DNA of 64,000 bases from positions 1 to 64,000 of the forward strand of contig JAFGEL010000072.1 of assembly GCA_016931615.1 (NCBI GenBank). The letters are read 5' to 3'. The position numbers and the translations under genes were made by a program. A model generated the notes under the pieces. The model saw nothing but the letters and a program-made list of their open reading frames with translations, did not search any database and was not told where the DNA came from. Below, in pieces: positions 27,422 to 36,272 of the stretch. How positions within the stretch are numbered: the first letter of the stretch is position 1; each line of letters begins with the position of its first letter. The DNA comes from Desulfuromonadales bacterium (GTDB lineage Bacteria > Desulfobacterota > Desulfuromonadia > Desulfuromonadales > Geopsychrobacteraceae).

Positions 27422-28052
27422 GTCCGGTCAACTGACAAATCTGTCGGATTGTGTCCGCAGGCCGCCGATGTTGAAAAGCCTGCCAGCCACAACTTAAGGC
27501 TCCCTCTACATTTTCAGCCTTATCGTCGACGAACAGGGTATTTTCAACCTGAAGGTCAAAACGTTGCTCGACCGCTGCAAAAGACTCTTTCTCCGGTTTC
27601 ATCCAACCCAACTGGAAAGACGCCACAAGACCATGGCAAAATAAAGACAGGTTGAAGGTTTTCTGCAGATGAGCCCAATGGAGATCGCTGGTATTGGAAA
27701 ACAGGTAAACCTCGCATTCGGCCTTTAACCGGCGTGAAAAATCCAGCATCTCATCAATGGGCCTAAACAGGTCATTCCAGGCAGCTTTCAGCTCATGGAC
27801 CGGAAGCGGATTCTTAAGCTGGGAGTTCACCCGGCGAAGAAAATCCTCATTGCTCAACAAGCCATGTTCGTAAGCCGAAAGATCAACTTTTTCGGAAAAG
27901 TCCTCCTCTCCGGAAATGTTTCCACCCCGATCGTTCAGTAGCGAAAAAAACTTTTCGTAGCTGAAATCAATCAGCACTCGGCCAACATCAAAAACAACCG
28001 TCTTAACCGTTTGCACGGAAGGCTCCGCAATTATTCCCTGATCTTTCGACAT
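27411..28052 (-). CDS. HAD-superfamily hydrolase (YihX-like)
   Basis: A HAD-fold phosphatase of up to 213 residues. Motif I is FDVGRVLID, where the second Asp is Gly as in the YihX-like D-x-G-x-V subgroup. Motif II is LFSNTSD, the conserved Lys lies in LGWMKPEKESF, and motif III is NTLFVDDKAENVEGA. The substrate is unknown, probably a sugar phosphate or similar. ATG 28052 overlaps the DUF1015 stop; GTG 28016 with GGAG 6 nt upstream is a good alternative start, giving a 201-residue protein. Operon: DUF1015, HAD, DUF123. Confidence 0.87.
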   Translation of the reverse strand: MSKDQGIIAEPSVQTVKTVVFDVGRVLIDFSYEKFFSLLNDRGGNISGEEDFSEKVDLSAYEHGLLSNEDFLRRVNSQLKNPLPVHELKAAWNDLFRPIDEMLDFSRRLKAECEVYLFSNTSDLHWAHLQKTFNLSLFCHGLVASFQLGWMKPEKESFAAVEQRFDLQVENTLFVDDKAENVEGALSCGWQAFQHRRPADTIRQICQLTGHDG

Positions 28053-29365
28053 TCCAGATAAAAACGCTTCTCGTCAGCCTCCCCCATCGAAAAGGTCTTG
28101 CGCGGCAGGGCTCCGTCCAGGACAATCGTTTTGAACAGATCATGTTTTGAAATGGCCGGCAGGTAAAATCCGATGCAACCGGTCTGACTGCCGAGATCGG
28201 TTACGGCTTTTTCGCCGTGGATATAATCGATACGCGCGCTGGTATTTTTCTGCAGATAATCATCGAGAAAGGCCTGCAGAGTCGCCACGGCCAGGGTATA
28301 TTCCGGTTCTGCAACCGTACAGACCGCAAACTTTCCGCCCAGGATCATCGGAAAGGCGTGGCCATGATCAAGCTCTTTGGCGCGTTGTTCGGCTTCAGCC
28401 AGGTCGACACAGATCTCTAGAACAGCCGGGGTCTTGCGCTCAGCAAAGAAAATCTCCATCTGCTGCTTGAGATGCACGCAATTCACGTTGAACAGGACCC
28501 GATGAATGGCTTCAAACTCAAGTCCCGGGTCGTGAACGTTGACCAGTTCAACCAGGGCATAGCGGGCAGGATGATTCATGACCCTGGACGGGTCACCGGC
28601 GTCTTTTTTCAGCTGTTCCCAGATCGCCTTGGCCGTCGCAAAGGAATGATTGCCATCCCCCATGGCATACAGCATAACAGCACCATCCACCTGATATTTC
28701 TTACGGTAAGCGGCCGGCTCCGCAAGCGCCTCAAGAGCCGCAGCCACCTGCTCGATCAATTCACCTTGATCGACCCGGTAGCCTTTCAGATGGCCGCCAC
28801 TTTCCAGCAGATCGAAGTCGTAAAGCGTTTCCAGGTTGTGATTGAATAGGGGCTCAATGACGGTTTTTTGTGGGTCATCGATCAGCACCATGATGTGCGG
28901 CAGTTCAATCGGCGCGTTCTCACGCACCCTGATACGCGGCGGCAAGCGCTCGAGAATTGTCCCTTCCGTTGCCCGAATAAGGCTTTGTGCCCCCTTGTTA
29001 TAGTCGTACTGCTCCAGATCAAGAGCCAGAACCAGCCCTTTGCGTGAATCCACTTCAGAGGTTTTCCGATCGACCAGGATAAATCCGGGAGGCTGCTCCT
29101 CCAGGGTGCCATCGGCAAGATACTCTTCCATGGTTTGATTGATCTGTTCAATGCGCTGGTCGGCATCATCATCCTCAAGATAAACCTCAGGAAACACCAG
29201 CTTCAGGGTCGATGGCGAACCGGCCGTCTGATCTTCAAGACGCTGCCAATAAGAGCGGTCAGAGGTATATTGATCGCATGCGATAATCGCCCAGTGACTC
29301 ATATCGGTCCCCTGCTTCGGCAACAAAATTCGCGGAACCTGTACCCCGACTCTTTCAAAAACCAT
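28031..29365 (-). CDS. DUF1015 family protein
   Basis: A 444-residue cytoplasmic protein of the DUF1015 family. Recognisable blocks are WAIIACDQYTSDRSYWQRLE, the central MYAMGDGNHSFATAKAIWEQLK and the C-terminal YIHGEKAVTDLGSQTGCIGFYLP. The family often lies near serine or phosphonate metabolism genes, but its biochemistry is unsettled. The track start is TTG 29374; ATG 29365 behind AAAGG is preferred. It is the first gene of a three-gene minus-strand operon and is divergent from the B12 locus. Confidence 0.85.
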   Translation of the reverse strand: MVFERVGVQVPRILLPKQGTDMSHWAIIACDQYTSDRSYWQRLEDQTAGSPSTLKLVFPEVYLEDDDADQRIEQINQTMEEYLADGTLEEQPPGFILVDRKTSEVDSRKGLVLALDLEQYDYNKGAQSLIRATEGTILERLPPRIRVRENAPIELPHIMVLIDDPQKTVIEPLFNHNLETLYDFDLLESGGHLKGYRVDQGELIEQVAAALEALAEPAAYRKKYQVDGAVMLYAMGDGNHSFATAKAIWEQLKKDAGDPSRVMNHPARYALVELVNVHDPGLEFEAIHRVLFNVNCVHLKQQMEIFFAERKTPAVLEICVDLAEAEQRAKELDHGHAFPMILGGKFAVCTVAEPEYTLAVATLQAFLDDYLQKNTSARIDYIHGEKAVTDLGSQTGCIGFYLPAISKHDLFKTIVLDGALPRKTFSMGEADEKRFYLECRKIRE

Positions 29366-29494
29366 GATCGACAACCTTTCTTCAATAACGTTAAAGCATC
29401 CCCCACAACCAGAGCCATAAGTAGCATGTTTTGATGTCCTTGAAAACTGTCTCGCTACCGTCCTGAAGGTAAAAAAAGACTCATTTCAAACCGC

Positions 29495-29523
29495 TTGACT
29501 TAACCACCACCCTTGCCTATAAG
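29495..29523 (+). promoter_or_regulatory. Sigma-70-type promoter of B12 uptake operon
   Basis: TTGACT, a 17-bp spacer, then TATAAG. Transcription would begin near 29530, just before the cobalamin riboswitch. Confidence 0.8.
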
Positions 29524-29544
29524 CAAGGACACAATTGAATCGTT

Positions 29545-29750
29545 TCATCGATGCCGCAAGGCCTGAATATTGATCCTGTTTCAATCTTCAGATGGGAAGA
29601 GGGGTGAAATTCCCCCACGGACCCGCCGCTGTAATCGAGTTCTTGTCGCGTGATATGCCACTGGTGACGACACTGGGAAGGCCACCCGACAATTCAACTG
29701 AACTACCTGTCACTTCAGTTGATCACTCGTCAGTCAGAAGACCTGTCATG
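29545..29750 (+). ncRNA. Cobalamin riboswitch (AdoCbl type)
   Basis: The conserved B12-box core is easy to read: GGGAAGAGGGGTGAAATTCC, ACGGACCCGCCGCTGTAA, GCCACTGG, then GACACTGGGAAGGC, with the 3' part GTCAGAAGACCTGTC near 29734-29747. It precedes a B12-type TonB receptor gene and is followed by a terminator, the classic arrangement for shutting off uptake when B12 is plentiful. The exact 5' and 3' ends are approximate. Confidence 0.93.
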
Positions 29751-29810
29751 AAACCTGTCCATTAATCTCCCCGGGAATGGGAGCACGGAAAGAGCGCGGA
29801 CCAAAAACGG

Positions 29811-29843
29811 AAGCCCGCACCTGTTCAGGTGTCGGGCTTTTTT
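29811..29843 (+). terminator. Riboswitch-controlled terminator
   Basis: Stem AAGCCCGCACCTG / CAGGTGTCGGGCTT with one bulge, followed by a T-run, lying between the riboswitch and the receptor start. It is the likely expression platform (transcription attenuation). Confidence 0.88.
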
Positions 29844-29887
29844 AGTGCCTCAGCCGCTGCTTCCGGGGGAACACAGGAGGAAAAAAG

Positions 29888-31723
29888 ATGGAAAAGTTTA
29901 TCGCCCTGCTCGGCGGACTGCTGATCTGTGCATCAACAGCCCTTTCCGCAACCCCAACCCTCGATCCGATCGTGGTCACGGCGACACGAACCGCCACCCC
30001 CCTCAGTCAGATCGGCAGTTCGGTGACGGTCATCACTGCCGAAGAAATTGAAGAAAAGCAGCAACAGACAGTTGTCGATGTTTTACGCAGCGTCCCTGGC
30101 GTTACAGTCAATCAGAGTGGGCCAATCGGCGGACAAGCATCAATTTTCCTGCGCGGAACCGACAACAAACACACTTTGGTCCTCATTGACGGGATTGAAT
30201 ACAGGGACGCTTCAGCCATCGGAGGCGACATCAACCTTGCGAACTTGAGTACCAGCAACATCGAACAAATTGAGATTGTACGCGGAGCTCAAAGTGTACT
30301 TTACGGATCCGATGCAATTGCTGGCGTCATCAACATCATTACCAAAAAAGATGTTCAAGGAATGACAGGTGAAGCCTCTGCCGAAATGGGTTCTTTCAAC
30401 ACAAACCACATAAAAGCAGGCCTTGGCTACGGCAACGAGATTGTTACAAGCTCTTTCAGAGTAGCACAAACAAATAGCGACGGTTTTTCAGCAGCGAATG
30501 AGGATGATGGCAACTCTGAAAAAGACGGCTACGAAAATACCAGCTTCCTGTTTAATTTCGGTTTGAAACCTATCGACGTTTTCGAACTCAATTTTAATGT
30601 TCAAAGGATTGATGCAGAAAACGACTTTGATAATTTTTTTGCCGGAATAGCCAGCGATGCTGACAATAAAGATCAAACTTTGGACACCATCGGCCAACTA
30701 TCAGGCACACTCCACCTGCTGGACAATCTCTGGAATATGACCTTCGCTATAGCCGTCAGCGACTTGGAGCGAGACACTGCCCTCGGCACTTATCATTACG
30801 GATATGATGGAAGAATAACCAAGTCCAGCCTTCTGAACGAAATTCATGTCGGACGTGCGCACACGCTGGTTATCGGGCTGGAAACAGAAAAAGAAGAATA
30901 TGACGGCTACGCCGATTTTGAACAACCAACCCATGAAGAAGCCAGAACCGACGCATTTTTCATCCAGGACCAATTTCGGCTGAACAACTTTTCAATGAAC
31001 CTGGGGCTGCGCAGTGATGATCACGAGCAATTCGGCGAAGAGACCACCTGGCGTTTAGCTACATCCTACGCTCTCTCTTCGACAGGCACGATTTTCAAAG
31101 GTTCCGTCGGTACAGGATTTAAAGCGCCTTCACTCTACCAGCTCTACCACCCCTACTTTGGCAACACCGCTCTGGAAGCAGAAACCAGCCTGGGCTACGA
31201 CATCGGAATCGAGCAATCCTGGTTGCAGAATTCAGTCATTACCAGTCTGACCTGGTTTCACAATAGTATCAAAGACTACATTGAATTCGACGATATTGGA
31301 TACACAGGTTATTACCAGGGAGGAGACATTCAAACGCAAGGAGTAGAAGCTACTGTAAGCTACTCTCCCTGTCCCTTCTTCAGTACCCAACTAGGTTACA
31401 CCTATACCGACAGTAAAGATGAAAATGGAGAGCGCCGAGCTCGGCGGCCCCTGCACAAGGGAACTCTTGATTTAAATCTCTATCCGATTGACGGTTTACA
31501 GATCAACCTGAACACGATCTATAACAGTGAACGAGATGATAATGCTGCGAACGAAACCCTGCCATCATATACTCTGGTCAATCTGGCAACCTCATACCAA
31601 ATTAATGACAACTTGAAGATTTTCGGCCGCATTGACAATCTGTTCGACAAAGACTACGAAGAAGTTTCCGGGTACGGAACGGCGGGTTTGTCGGCGTATG
31701 CGGGTATCAAGTTGTCTTTTTAA
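29888..31723 (+). CDS. btuB: TonB-dependent outer-membrane cobalamin receptor (BtuB-like)
   Basis: A 611-residue outer-membrane barrel with a signal peptide (about 1-21). The TonB box is near TLDPIVVTATRT, the plug domain (about 40-150) has RSVPGVTVNQSGPIGGQASIFLRGTD and VRGAQSVLYGSDAIAGVINIITKK, and the C-terminus ends in a hydrophobic strand with terminal Phe (AYAGIKLSF), as barrel proteins require. Length equals typical BtuB (about 614). Regulation by the upstream riboswitch identifies the ligand as a corrinoid. The start follows GGAGG. Codon use is somewhat more AT-rich than in the downstream btu genes. Confidence 0.92.
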   Translation: MEKFIALLGGLLICASTALSATPTLDPIVVTATRTATPLSQIGSSVTVITAEEIEEKQQQTVVDVLRSVPGVTVNQSGPIGGQASIFLRGTDNKHTLVLIDGIEYRDASAIGGDINLANLSTSNIEQIEIVRGAQSVLYGSDAIAGVINIITKKDVQGMTGEASAEMGSFNTNHIKAGLGYGNEIVTSSFRVAQTNSDGFSAANEDDGNSEKDGYENTSFLFNFGLKPIDVFELNFNVQRIDAENDFDNFFAGIASDADNKDQTLDTIGQLSGTLHLLDNLWNMTFAIAVSDLERDTALGTYHYGYDGRITKSSLLNEIHVGRAHTLVIGLETEKEEYDGYADFEQPTHEEARTDAFFIQDQFRLNNFSMNLGLRSDDHEQFGEETTWRLATSYALSSTGTIFKGSVGTGFKAPSLYQLYHPYFGNTALEAETSLGYDIGIEQSWLQNSVITSLTWFHNSIKDYIEFDDIGYTGYYQGGDIQTQGVEATVSYSPCPFFSTQLGYTYTDSKDENGERRARRPLHKGTLDLNLYPIDGLQINLNTIYNSERDDNAANETLPSYTLVNLATSYQINDNLKIFGRIDNLFDKDYEEVSGYGTAGLSAYAGIKLSF

Positions 31724-31745
31724 TTCTTTCAGAATTGATTTACAC

Positions 31746-31768
31746 TGAGGGCAGATTATCTGCCCTCA
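31746..31768. repeat. Perfect palindrome between btuB and btuF
   Basis: TGAGGGCAGA-TTA-TCTGCCCTCA, 10-bp arms, 22 bp after the btuB stop. It has no T-run. It may be an intercistronic mRNA-stabilising or partial terminator hairpin. Confidence 0.7.
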
Positions 31769-31783
31769 ATCATTTGGAATTCC

Positions 31784-32662
31784 ATGCGTAAAACAATCCT
31801 TTTCACGATCCTGATCAGCATATTTTTTGTATCCACGGCCTTCGATGAACAGTTCGAAGATGCCCTGGGTCGAAAAGTAGAATTAAATCATCCCCCCCAA
31901 CGCATTCTTTCCCTGGTTCCGGCGGTGACGGAAATCCTCTTTGCGCTGGGGCTTGAAGAGCGGATCGTCGCAGTCACGGAGTATTGCACCTACCCAGCAG
32001 CGGCGAAAGACCTCCCAACAGTTGGCGAATATGCCGACCCGGGGCTGGAAAACATCCTGCTGTTCAAACCTGACCTGGTTATTGCCTCAGCCGATATGAA
32101 CCGACCGGCGCTGGTTGAGAGGCTGGAAGCATTAAAGATCCCCGTTTATGTCGTCTACCCGCATACCGTGGACGAAACCCTGAAAACGATTGAAGGCATT
32201 GGCCAGATCACCGGAGCCGGGATCGCAGCGGAGCACATCACTGCCATGATCAGGGCGCAAATTACCGCTCTGCAGAAAAAAATTGCCGGGAAAACTCGCC
32301 CGGAAGTCCTTGAAGTGGTCATGCTCCACCCCCTGACGGTGGCCGGGCCGAAAACCTTTGTCGATGATGTCATTCGCCTGGCAGGAGGACATAATGTCGT
32401 GACAGAGGGTCCTTCACGCTATCCGACCTGGAATCCCGAAGCCCTGCTGACTGCGAACCCGGAAGCGATTATTGTTTCCTCTTATCCCGGGCAGCCCGAT
32501 CCGTGGCAGTTTTTCGCTCAATGGCCGCAACTGCGAGCGGTGAAGAACGACGAAATTATTCATATCGAGGCCGATTGGATCCACCGCCCGGGCCCACGGA
32601 TGATCCTCGGCATCAAAGCTCTGGCTCAAGCCCTGCATCCGGATATGGTCTTTGATGAATAA
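31784..32662 (+). CDS. btuF: Cobalamin ABC transporter periplasmic binding protein
   Basis: A 292-residue class III periplasmic binding protein. A short signal peptide (ILFTILISIFFVSTAF) precedes DALGRKVELNHPPQRILSLVPAVTEILFALGLEERIVAVTEYC, the typical start of BtuF/FhuD-type proteins. It carries corrinoid from the outer-membrane receptor to BtuCD. It overlaps btuC by 8 nt. Substrate identity rests on the riboswitch upstream. Confidence 0.92.
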   Translation: MRKTILFTILISIFFVSTAFDEQFEDALGRKVELNHPPQRILSLVPAVTEILFALGLEERIVAVTEYCTYPAAAKDLPTVGEYADPGLENILLFKPDLVIASADMNRPALVERLEALKIPVYVVYPHTVDETLKTIEGIGQITGAGIAAEHITAMIRAQITALQKKIAGKTRPEVLEVVMLHPLTVAGPKTFVDDVIRLAGGHNVVTEGPSRYPTWNPEALLTANPEAIIVSSYPGQPDPWQFFAQWPQLRAVKNDEIIHIEADWIHRPGPRMILGIKALAQALHPDMVFDE

Positions 32663-33659
32663 TTTTCTTCACGCCAAACGCCGCTGGTTTCAGTTGCTGA
32701 TGCTCGTTGTCTTGCCGGGTCTGGCGTTTTTTTTCTCTCTGTCTGCCGGCAGTCTCGATATCCCCCCTGAAAAACTGCTCTCTATCCTGCAACAGGGGCC
32801 CGGCGACAATATCGAACAAACCATCATCTGGCAGATTCGTCTGCCGCGCTCATTTCTGGCAGCTCTGGTCGGTTGTGCCCTGAGTTTGTCCGGGGTCACT
32901 TTTCAGGCGGTTCTGCGCAACCCGCTCGCGGATCCCTACCTGCTGGGGGTTTCAGGGGGGGCTGCTCTCGGAGCGGTTATCGCCCTGACCTGCGGTCTTC
33001 AGTCGACTCTGATGCTGCCGCTGGCAGCTTTTATCGGTGCCTTGTCGGCACTGCTGCTGGTTTACCTCGTCGCTCGAGCCCATACCTGCACCACGCACAC
33101 CCTGATTCTTTCCGGTGTCATGGTCGGCAGCCTGGCAGCCGCGCTGCTGCTTTTCCTGCTCTGGCGAGCCCCGTCTGAGGCCTCTCGTCAGGCGGTTTTC
33201 TGGCTGGCGGGCAACCTGTCACTGGCCGATCCGGGTTGGGTCAGCTGGGGCTGGTTGTGGGTTGCCGGCGGTTTTGTACTGCTCTGGATGCTGGCCCCGC
33301 ACCTGGATCTATTGACTCAGGGTGACGAAACGGCCGAAGATCTGGGACTTGATGTCGGCCGCAGCCGGTTGATCTTTTTTGCCGTCGCCGGGGCCCTGAC
33401 TTCCTGTGCGGTTGCCCTGACCGGACTGGTCGGTTTTGTCGGCCTGGTCATCCCGCATATCTGCCGGCTGATATGGGGGCCGGGACATCGTCGCCTTATC
33501 CCTCTGTCTGCCCTGTTTGGCGGCTGTTTTCTGATGCTTGCCGATGCTTTGGCCCGCAGCATTTACGCCCCCGCTGAAATCCCCGTCGGCGTCGTCACTG
33601 CCCTGCTGGGTGCCCCCTTCTTTCTCTACCTGTTAAGACGTAAAGGAGCCGGGGTTTGA
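32655..33659 (+). CDS. btuC: Cobalamin ABC transporter permease
   Basis: A 334-residue inner-membrane permease of the BtuC/FecCD family with about ten hydrophobic segments. Signature blocks are IRLPRSFLAALVGCALSLSGVTFQAVLRNPLADPYLLGVSGGAALG and, in the C-terminal half, GLVGFVGLVIPHICRLIWGPGHRRLIPLSALFGG, which includes the ATPase-coupling region. The track start 32652 is a TTG; ATG 32655 is the next codon. It overlaps both btuF and btuD, so the three are translationally coupled. Confidence 0.95.
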   Translation: MNNFLHAKRRWFQLLMLVVLPGLAFFFSLSAGSLDIPPEKLLSILQQGPGDNIEQTIIWQIRLPRSFLAALVGCALSLSGVTFQAVLRNPLADPYLLGVSGGAALGAVIALTCGLQSTLMLPLAAFIGALSALLLVYLVARAHTCTTHTLILSGVMVGSLAAALLLFLLWRAPSEASRQAVFWLAGNLSLADPGWVSWGWLWVAGGFVLLWMLAPHLDLLTQGDETAEDLGLDVGRSRLIFFAVAGALTSCAVALTGLVGFVGLVIPHICRLIWGPGHRRLIPLSALFGGCFLMLADALARSIYAPAEIPVGVVTALLGAPFFLYLLRRKGAGV

Positions 33660-34969
33660 TTCAGGTCGACAACATCTCTTTTGCCTTTGCCGCCCAGCCG
33701 ATCTTCAAAGATCTCAGTTTCTCGGTAAGAAAAGGCGAAATTCTGTCACTTCTCGGGCCCAACGGGTGCGGCAAATCCACCCTGCTGAGGCTTCTGCGCG
33801 GTCATTTGAAAGTTCAATCGGGTTCCATTCTTTGGGATTCCGAACCGATTGAAGCCATCTCAACCAGAAAGATGGCTCTAAAAGTCGCAATGGTACCCCA
33901 ATCCGTCCATATGACCTTCCCCTATACAGTGGCCGAGGTCGTGGCTATGGGCCGCTACCCCCATCGTCGGAACATTCTCAGCTTCAGCCGCGCCTCTGAT
34001 CAAAAGGCCATTAATCATGCACTGGCTATGACTGATATTGTCGGCCTGGTCGACCGCCCGGTCACCCAACTCAGCGGCGGTGAACTGCAGCGCGTCTTTC
34101 TGGCCCGGGCCCTGGCCCAGAACGCCGAAGTTCTGTTTCTCGATGAAGCGACCAGTCATCTCGACATTGATCATCGGCTGGAATTCAGCAGGCTGCTGCT
34201 ACGGCTCAATCGTGAGCAGGGCACCACCATCGTCCAGATCAGCCATGATATTGACCTGGCTGCTGCTATTTCCCAACGAATGCTGCTATTGACGGAGCAT
34301 GGCGAAACCGCCGGGATTGGAAAACCGCATGAGGTGATAACCGAGGAAAATATCCGCCGGATATTTCATGTCGATGTCAAGATCGAAAACAATCCTTTTT
34401 CCGGAACCCCGCAAATCCACCCCCTACTCAACACTTCTGTTCACCAGTTTAGAGAGCTCAAAATCCATCTCATCTGCGGGGGAGGAAGCGGCAAAACCAT
34501 TCTGCGCAAGCTTCATCTGGCCGCCGCTGAGCTGACGGTTGGGCCCTTGAATCACGGGGACTCTGATGAATCGGTTGCCAGCGCCCTTGATATTCCCATG
34601 GCTGAGGAAAGCCCTTTCAGACCCTACTCTCGTGCGGTTCTGGACAAAACCTGGCAGATGATCGCTCACGCCGAGATTGTGATTATTGCCACGTCCTGGT
34701 GGGGAACGGGCAACCTGGATTGCCTCAAGCTGGCCCACCGGGCTCTCAAACAGGAGAAAAAAGTTTATCTGGTCAACCCCCAGAAAACCAACGATTACAC
34801 CAAAGGAGAAGCCTGGGAACAAATCTGCCGTCTGAAGAATGACGGTGCCGTGGTTGTTGAGCGGGAAGAGGCGCTGCTGGAAATGCTTAAAAAAGATCAC
34901 GCCTGCAGCGAAAAATGCGCAACAGCGTCCCGCCGATTTTTACCACATCGTGTCCTCCCAAAGGCTTAA
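33656..34969 (+). CDS. btuD: Cobalamin ABC transporter ATPase with extra C-terminal domain
   Basis: A 437-residue protein. Residues 1-255 are a complete ABC ATPase: Walker A GPNGCGKST (34-42), signature LSGGE (139-143), Walker B VLFLDEATS (159-167) and H-loop ISHD. Residues about 266-415 form an additional Rossmann-like domain (IHLICGGGSGK, VGPLNHGDSDESVASAL, AEIVIIATSWWGTGN) that ordinary BtuD (about 250 residues) lacks. The tail is Cys- and Arg-rich. The start is TTG, overlapping the btuC stop (TTGA) and behind AAGGAG. The extra domain may sense or modify corrinoid or nucleotide; that is inference. Confidence 0.9.
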   Translation: MIQVDNISFAFAAQPIFKDLSFSVRKGEILSLLGPNGCGKSTLLRLLRGHLKVQSGSILWDSEPIEAISTRKMALKVAMVPQSVHMTFPYTVAEVVAMGRYPHRRNILSFSRASDQKAINHALAMTDIVGLVDRPVTQLSGGELQRVFLARALAQNAEVLFLDEATSHLDIDHRLEFSRLLLRLNREQGTTIVQISHDIDLAAAISQRMLLLTEHGETAGIGKPHEVITEENIRRIFHVDVKIENNPFSGTPQIHPLLNTSVHQFRELKIHLICGGGSGKTILRKLHLAAAELTVGPLNHGDSDESVASALDIPMAEESPFRPYSRAVLDKTWQMIAHAEIVIIATSWWGTGNLDCLKLAHRALKQEKKVYLVNPQKTNDYTKGEAWEQICRLKNDGAVVVEREEALLEMLKKDHACSEKCATASRRFLPHRVLPKA

Positions 34970-35008
34970 CGTAAACTTTTTTTAAGCTATAAAAACAGCA
35001 ACTTAGTT

Positions 35009-35037
35009 TTGACAGGACAGATCCGTTAGCGTATACA
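35009..35037 (+). promoter_or_regulatory. Sigma-70-type promoter of aap operon
   Basis: TTGACA, a 17-bp spacer and TATACA, close to consensus, 118 bp before aapJ. A leader hairpin GGTGAT-CCATA-ATCACC (35095-35111) follows. Confidence 0.82.
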
Positions 35038-35154
35038 ATAAACCTGTTTATGAATAACCATCCGACATCTGAGGGTTAGATCATTGACTGGCCGGGTGAT
35101 CCATAATCACCACATTATCAATTGGTTGAGCACTTTTAACATGAGGAGAAAAGT

Positions 35155-36174
35155 ATGAAATTGACAAAGGTTCTGGTTCTGATTTTGACTCTTTGCCTGA
35201 TGGTCGTCACCTTCGCCCATGCCGGAAAAGATCTCGACGCCGTCAAAAGTAAAGGCTTTATTCAAGCCGGGGTGAACGGTGGTGTCTTCGGTTTTGGCAT
35301 GCCTGACGAAAAAGGCGTATGGAAAGGCCTGGACGTTGATACTGCGCGTGCCGTTGCTGCCGCCATTTTCGGCGATGCCGACAAGGTAAAATTTACCCCC
35401 CTGACAGCCCAACAGCGGTTTACTGCCCTGCAATCCGGTGAGATTGACCTTCTCACCCGCAACGCAACCCGAACCCTGAGTCGTGAAACTCAACTGGGGC
35501 TGAACTTTGTTGCGGTCAATTACTACGACGGCCAGGGCTTCATGATTCCCAAAAATCTGGGCGTCAAAAGTGCCAAGGAGCTGGATGGCGCAACTGTTTG
35601 CGTTCTGCCCGGAACCACCACAGAACAAAACGCGGCCGACTTCTTCCGTAACAACAAAATGGCCTGGAAACCGGTGGTTATCGAATCAACCACCGAGCTG
35701 GCAAAAACCTTCTTCGCCGGACGCTGTGACGTGCTGACCTCGGATGCTTCTCAACTGGCCGGAACCCGGGCGATTGCCCCTAATCCCAAAGACTACATCA
35801 TTCTGCCGGAAATTATTTCCAAAGAGCCTCTGGCTCCGGCCGTTCGCCATGGTGATGATCAGTTCAGGGACATCGTTGACTTCTCCGTTCTGGCCATGAT
35901 CAATGCTGAAGAACTGGGGATTACCTCGCAGAATGTTGATGAAATGCTCAAGAGCACTGATCCCGTGGTTCAGCGCTTCCTCGGAGTATCCCCCGGTAAT
36001 GGCGCCGCTCTGGGCCTTGATGAAAAATGGGTCTATAATATCATTAAGCAAGTGGGTAATTACGGCGAAGTTTTTGAGCGTAACGTCGGCGTGAACACCA
36101 CCCTCGGCCTTGAGCGTGGCCTGAATGCCCTCTGGACCAACGGCGGCCTGATGTATTCACCGCCATTCAAGTAA
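35155..36174 (+). CDS. aapJ: General L-amino acid ABC transporter binding protein
   Basis: A 339-residue periplasmic family-3 binding protein of the AapJ type. It has a signal peptide (LTKVLVLILTLCLMVVTFAHA), then DLDAVKSKGFIQAGVNGGVFGFG, LDVDTARAVAAAIFGDADKVKFTPLTAQQRFTALQSGEIDLLTRNATRTLSR and the diagnostic C-terminal GLERGLNALWTNGGLMYSPPFK. It collects a broad range of L-amino acids for AapQMP. It is followed by a strong hairpin before aapQ. Confidence 0.95.
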   Translation: MKLTKVLVLILTLCLMVVTFAHAGKDLDAVKSKGFIQAGVNGGVFGFGMPDEKGVWKGLDVDTARAVAAAIFGDADKVKFTPLTAQQRFTALQSGEIDLLTRNATRTLSRETQLGLNFVAVNYYDGQGFMIPKNLGVKSAKELDGATVCVLPGTTTEQNAADFFRNNKMAWKPVVIESTTELAKTFFAGRCDVLTSDASQLAGTRAIAPNPKDYIILPEIISKEPLAPAVRHGDDQFRDIVDFSVLAMINAEELGITSQNVDEMLKSTDPVVQRFLGVSPGNGAALGLDEKWVYNIIKQVGNYGEVFERNVGVNTTLGLERGLNALWTNGGLMYSPPFK

Positions 36175-36204
36175 TTCCGTTTTTGACTTTTTTCTGCTAA
36201 AATC

Positions 36205-36247
36205 CGCCGTCGAAGCTTTCAGCTTTCGACGGCGGTCTATTTTTCAA
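36205..36247 (+). terminator. Intercistronic terminator-like hairpin after aapJ
   Basis: A long stem CCGCCGTCGAAGC / GCTTTCGACGGCGG with one bulge, followed by TCTATTTTT. It probably attenuates transcription into aapQMP, so the binding protein is made in excess. Confidence 0.85.
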
Positions 36248-36272
36248 TTATTGGCGAGAGGGATTCTTCAAC

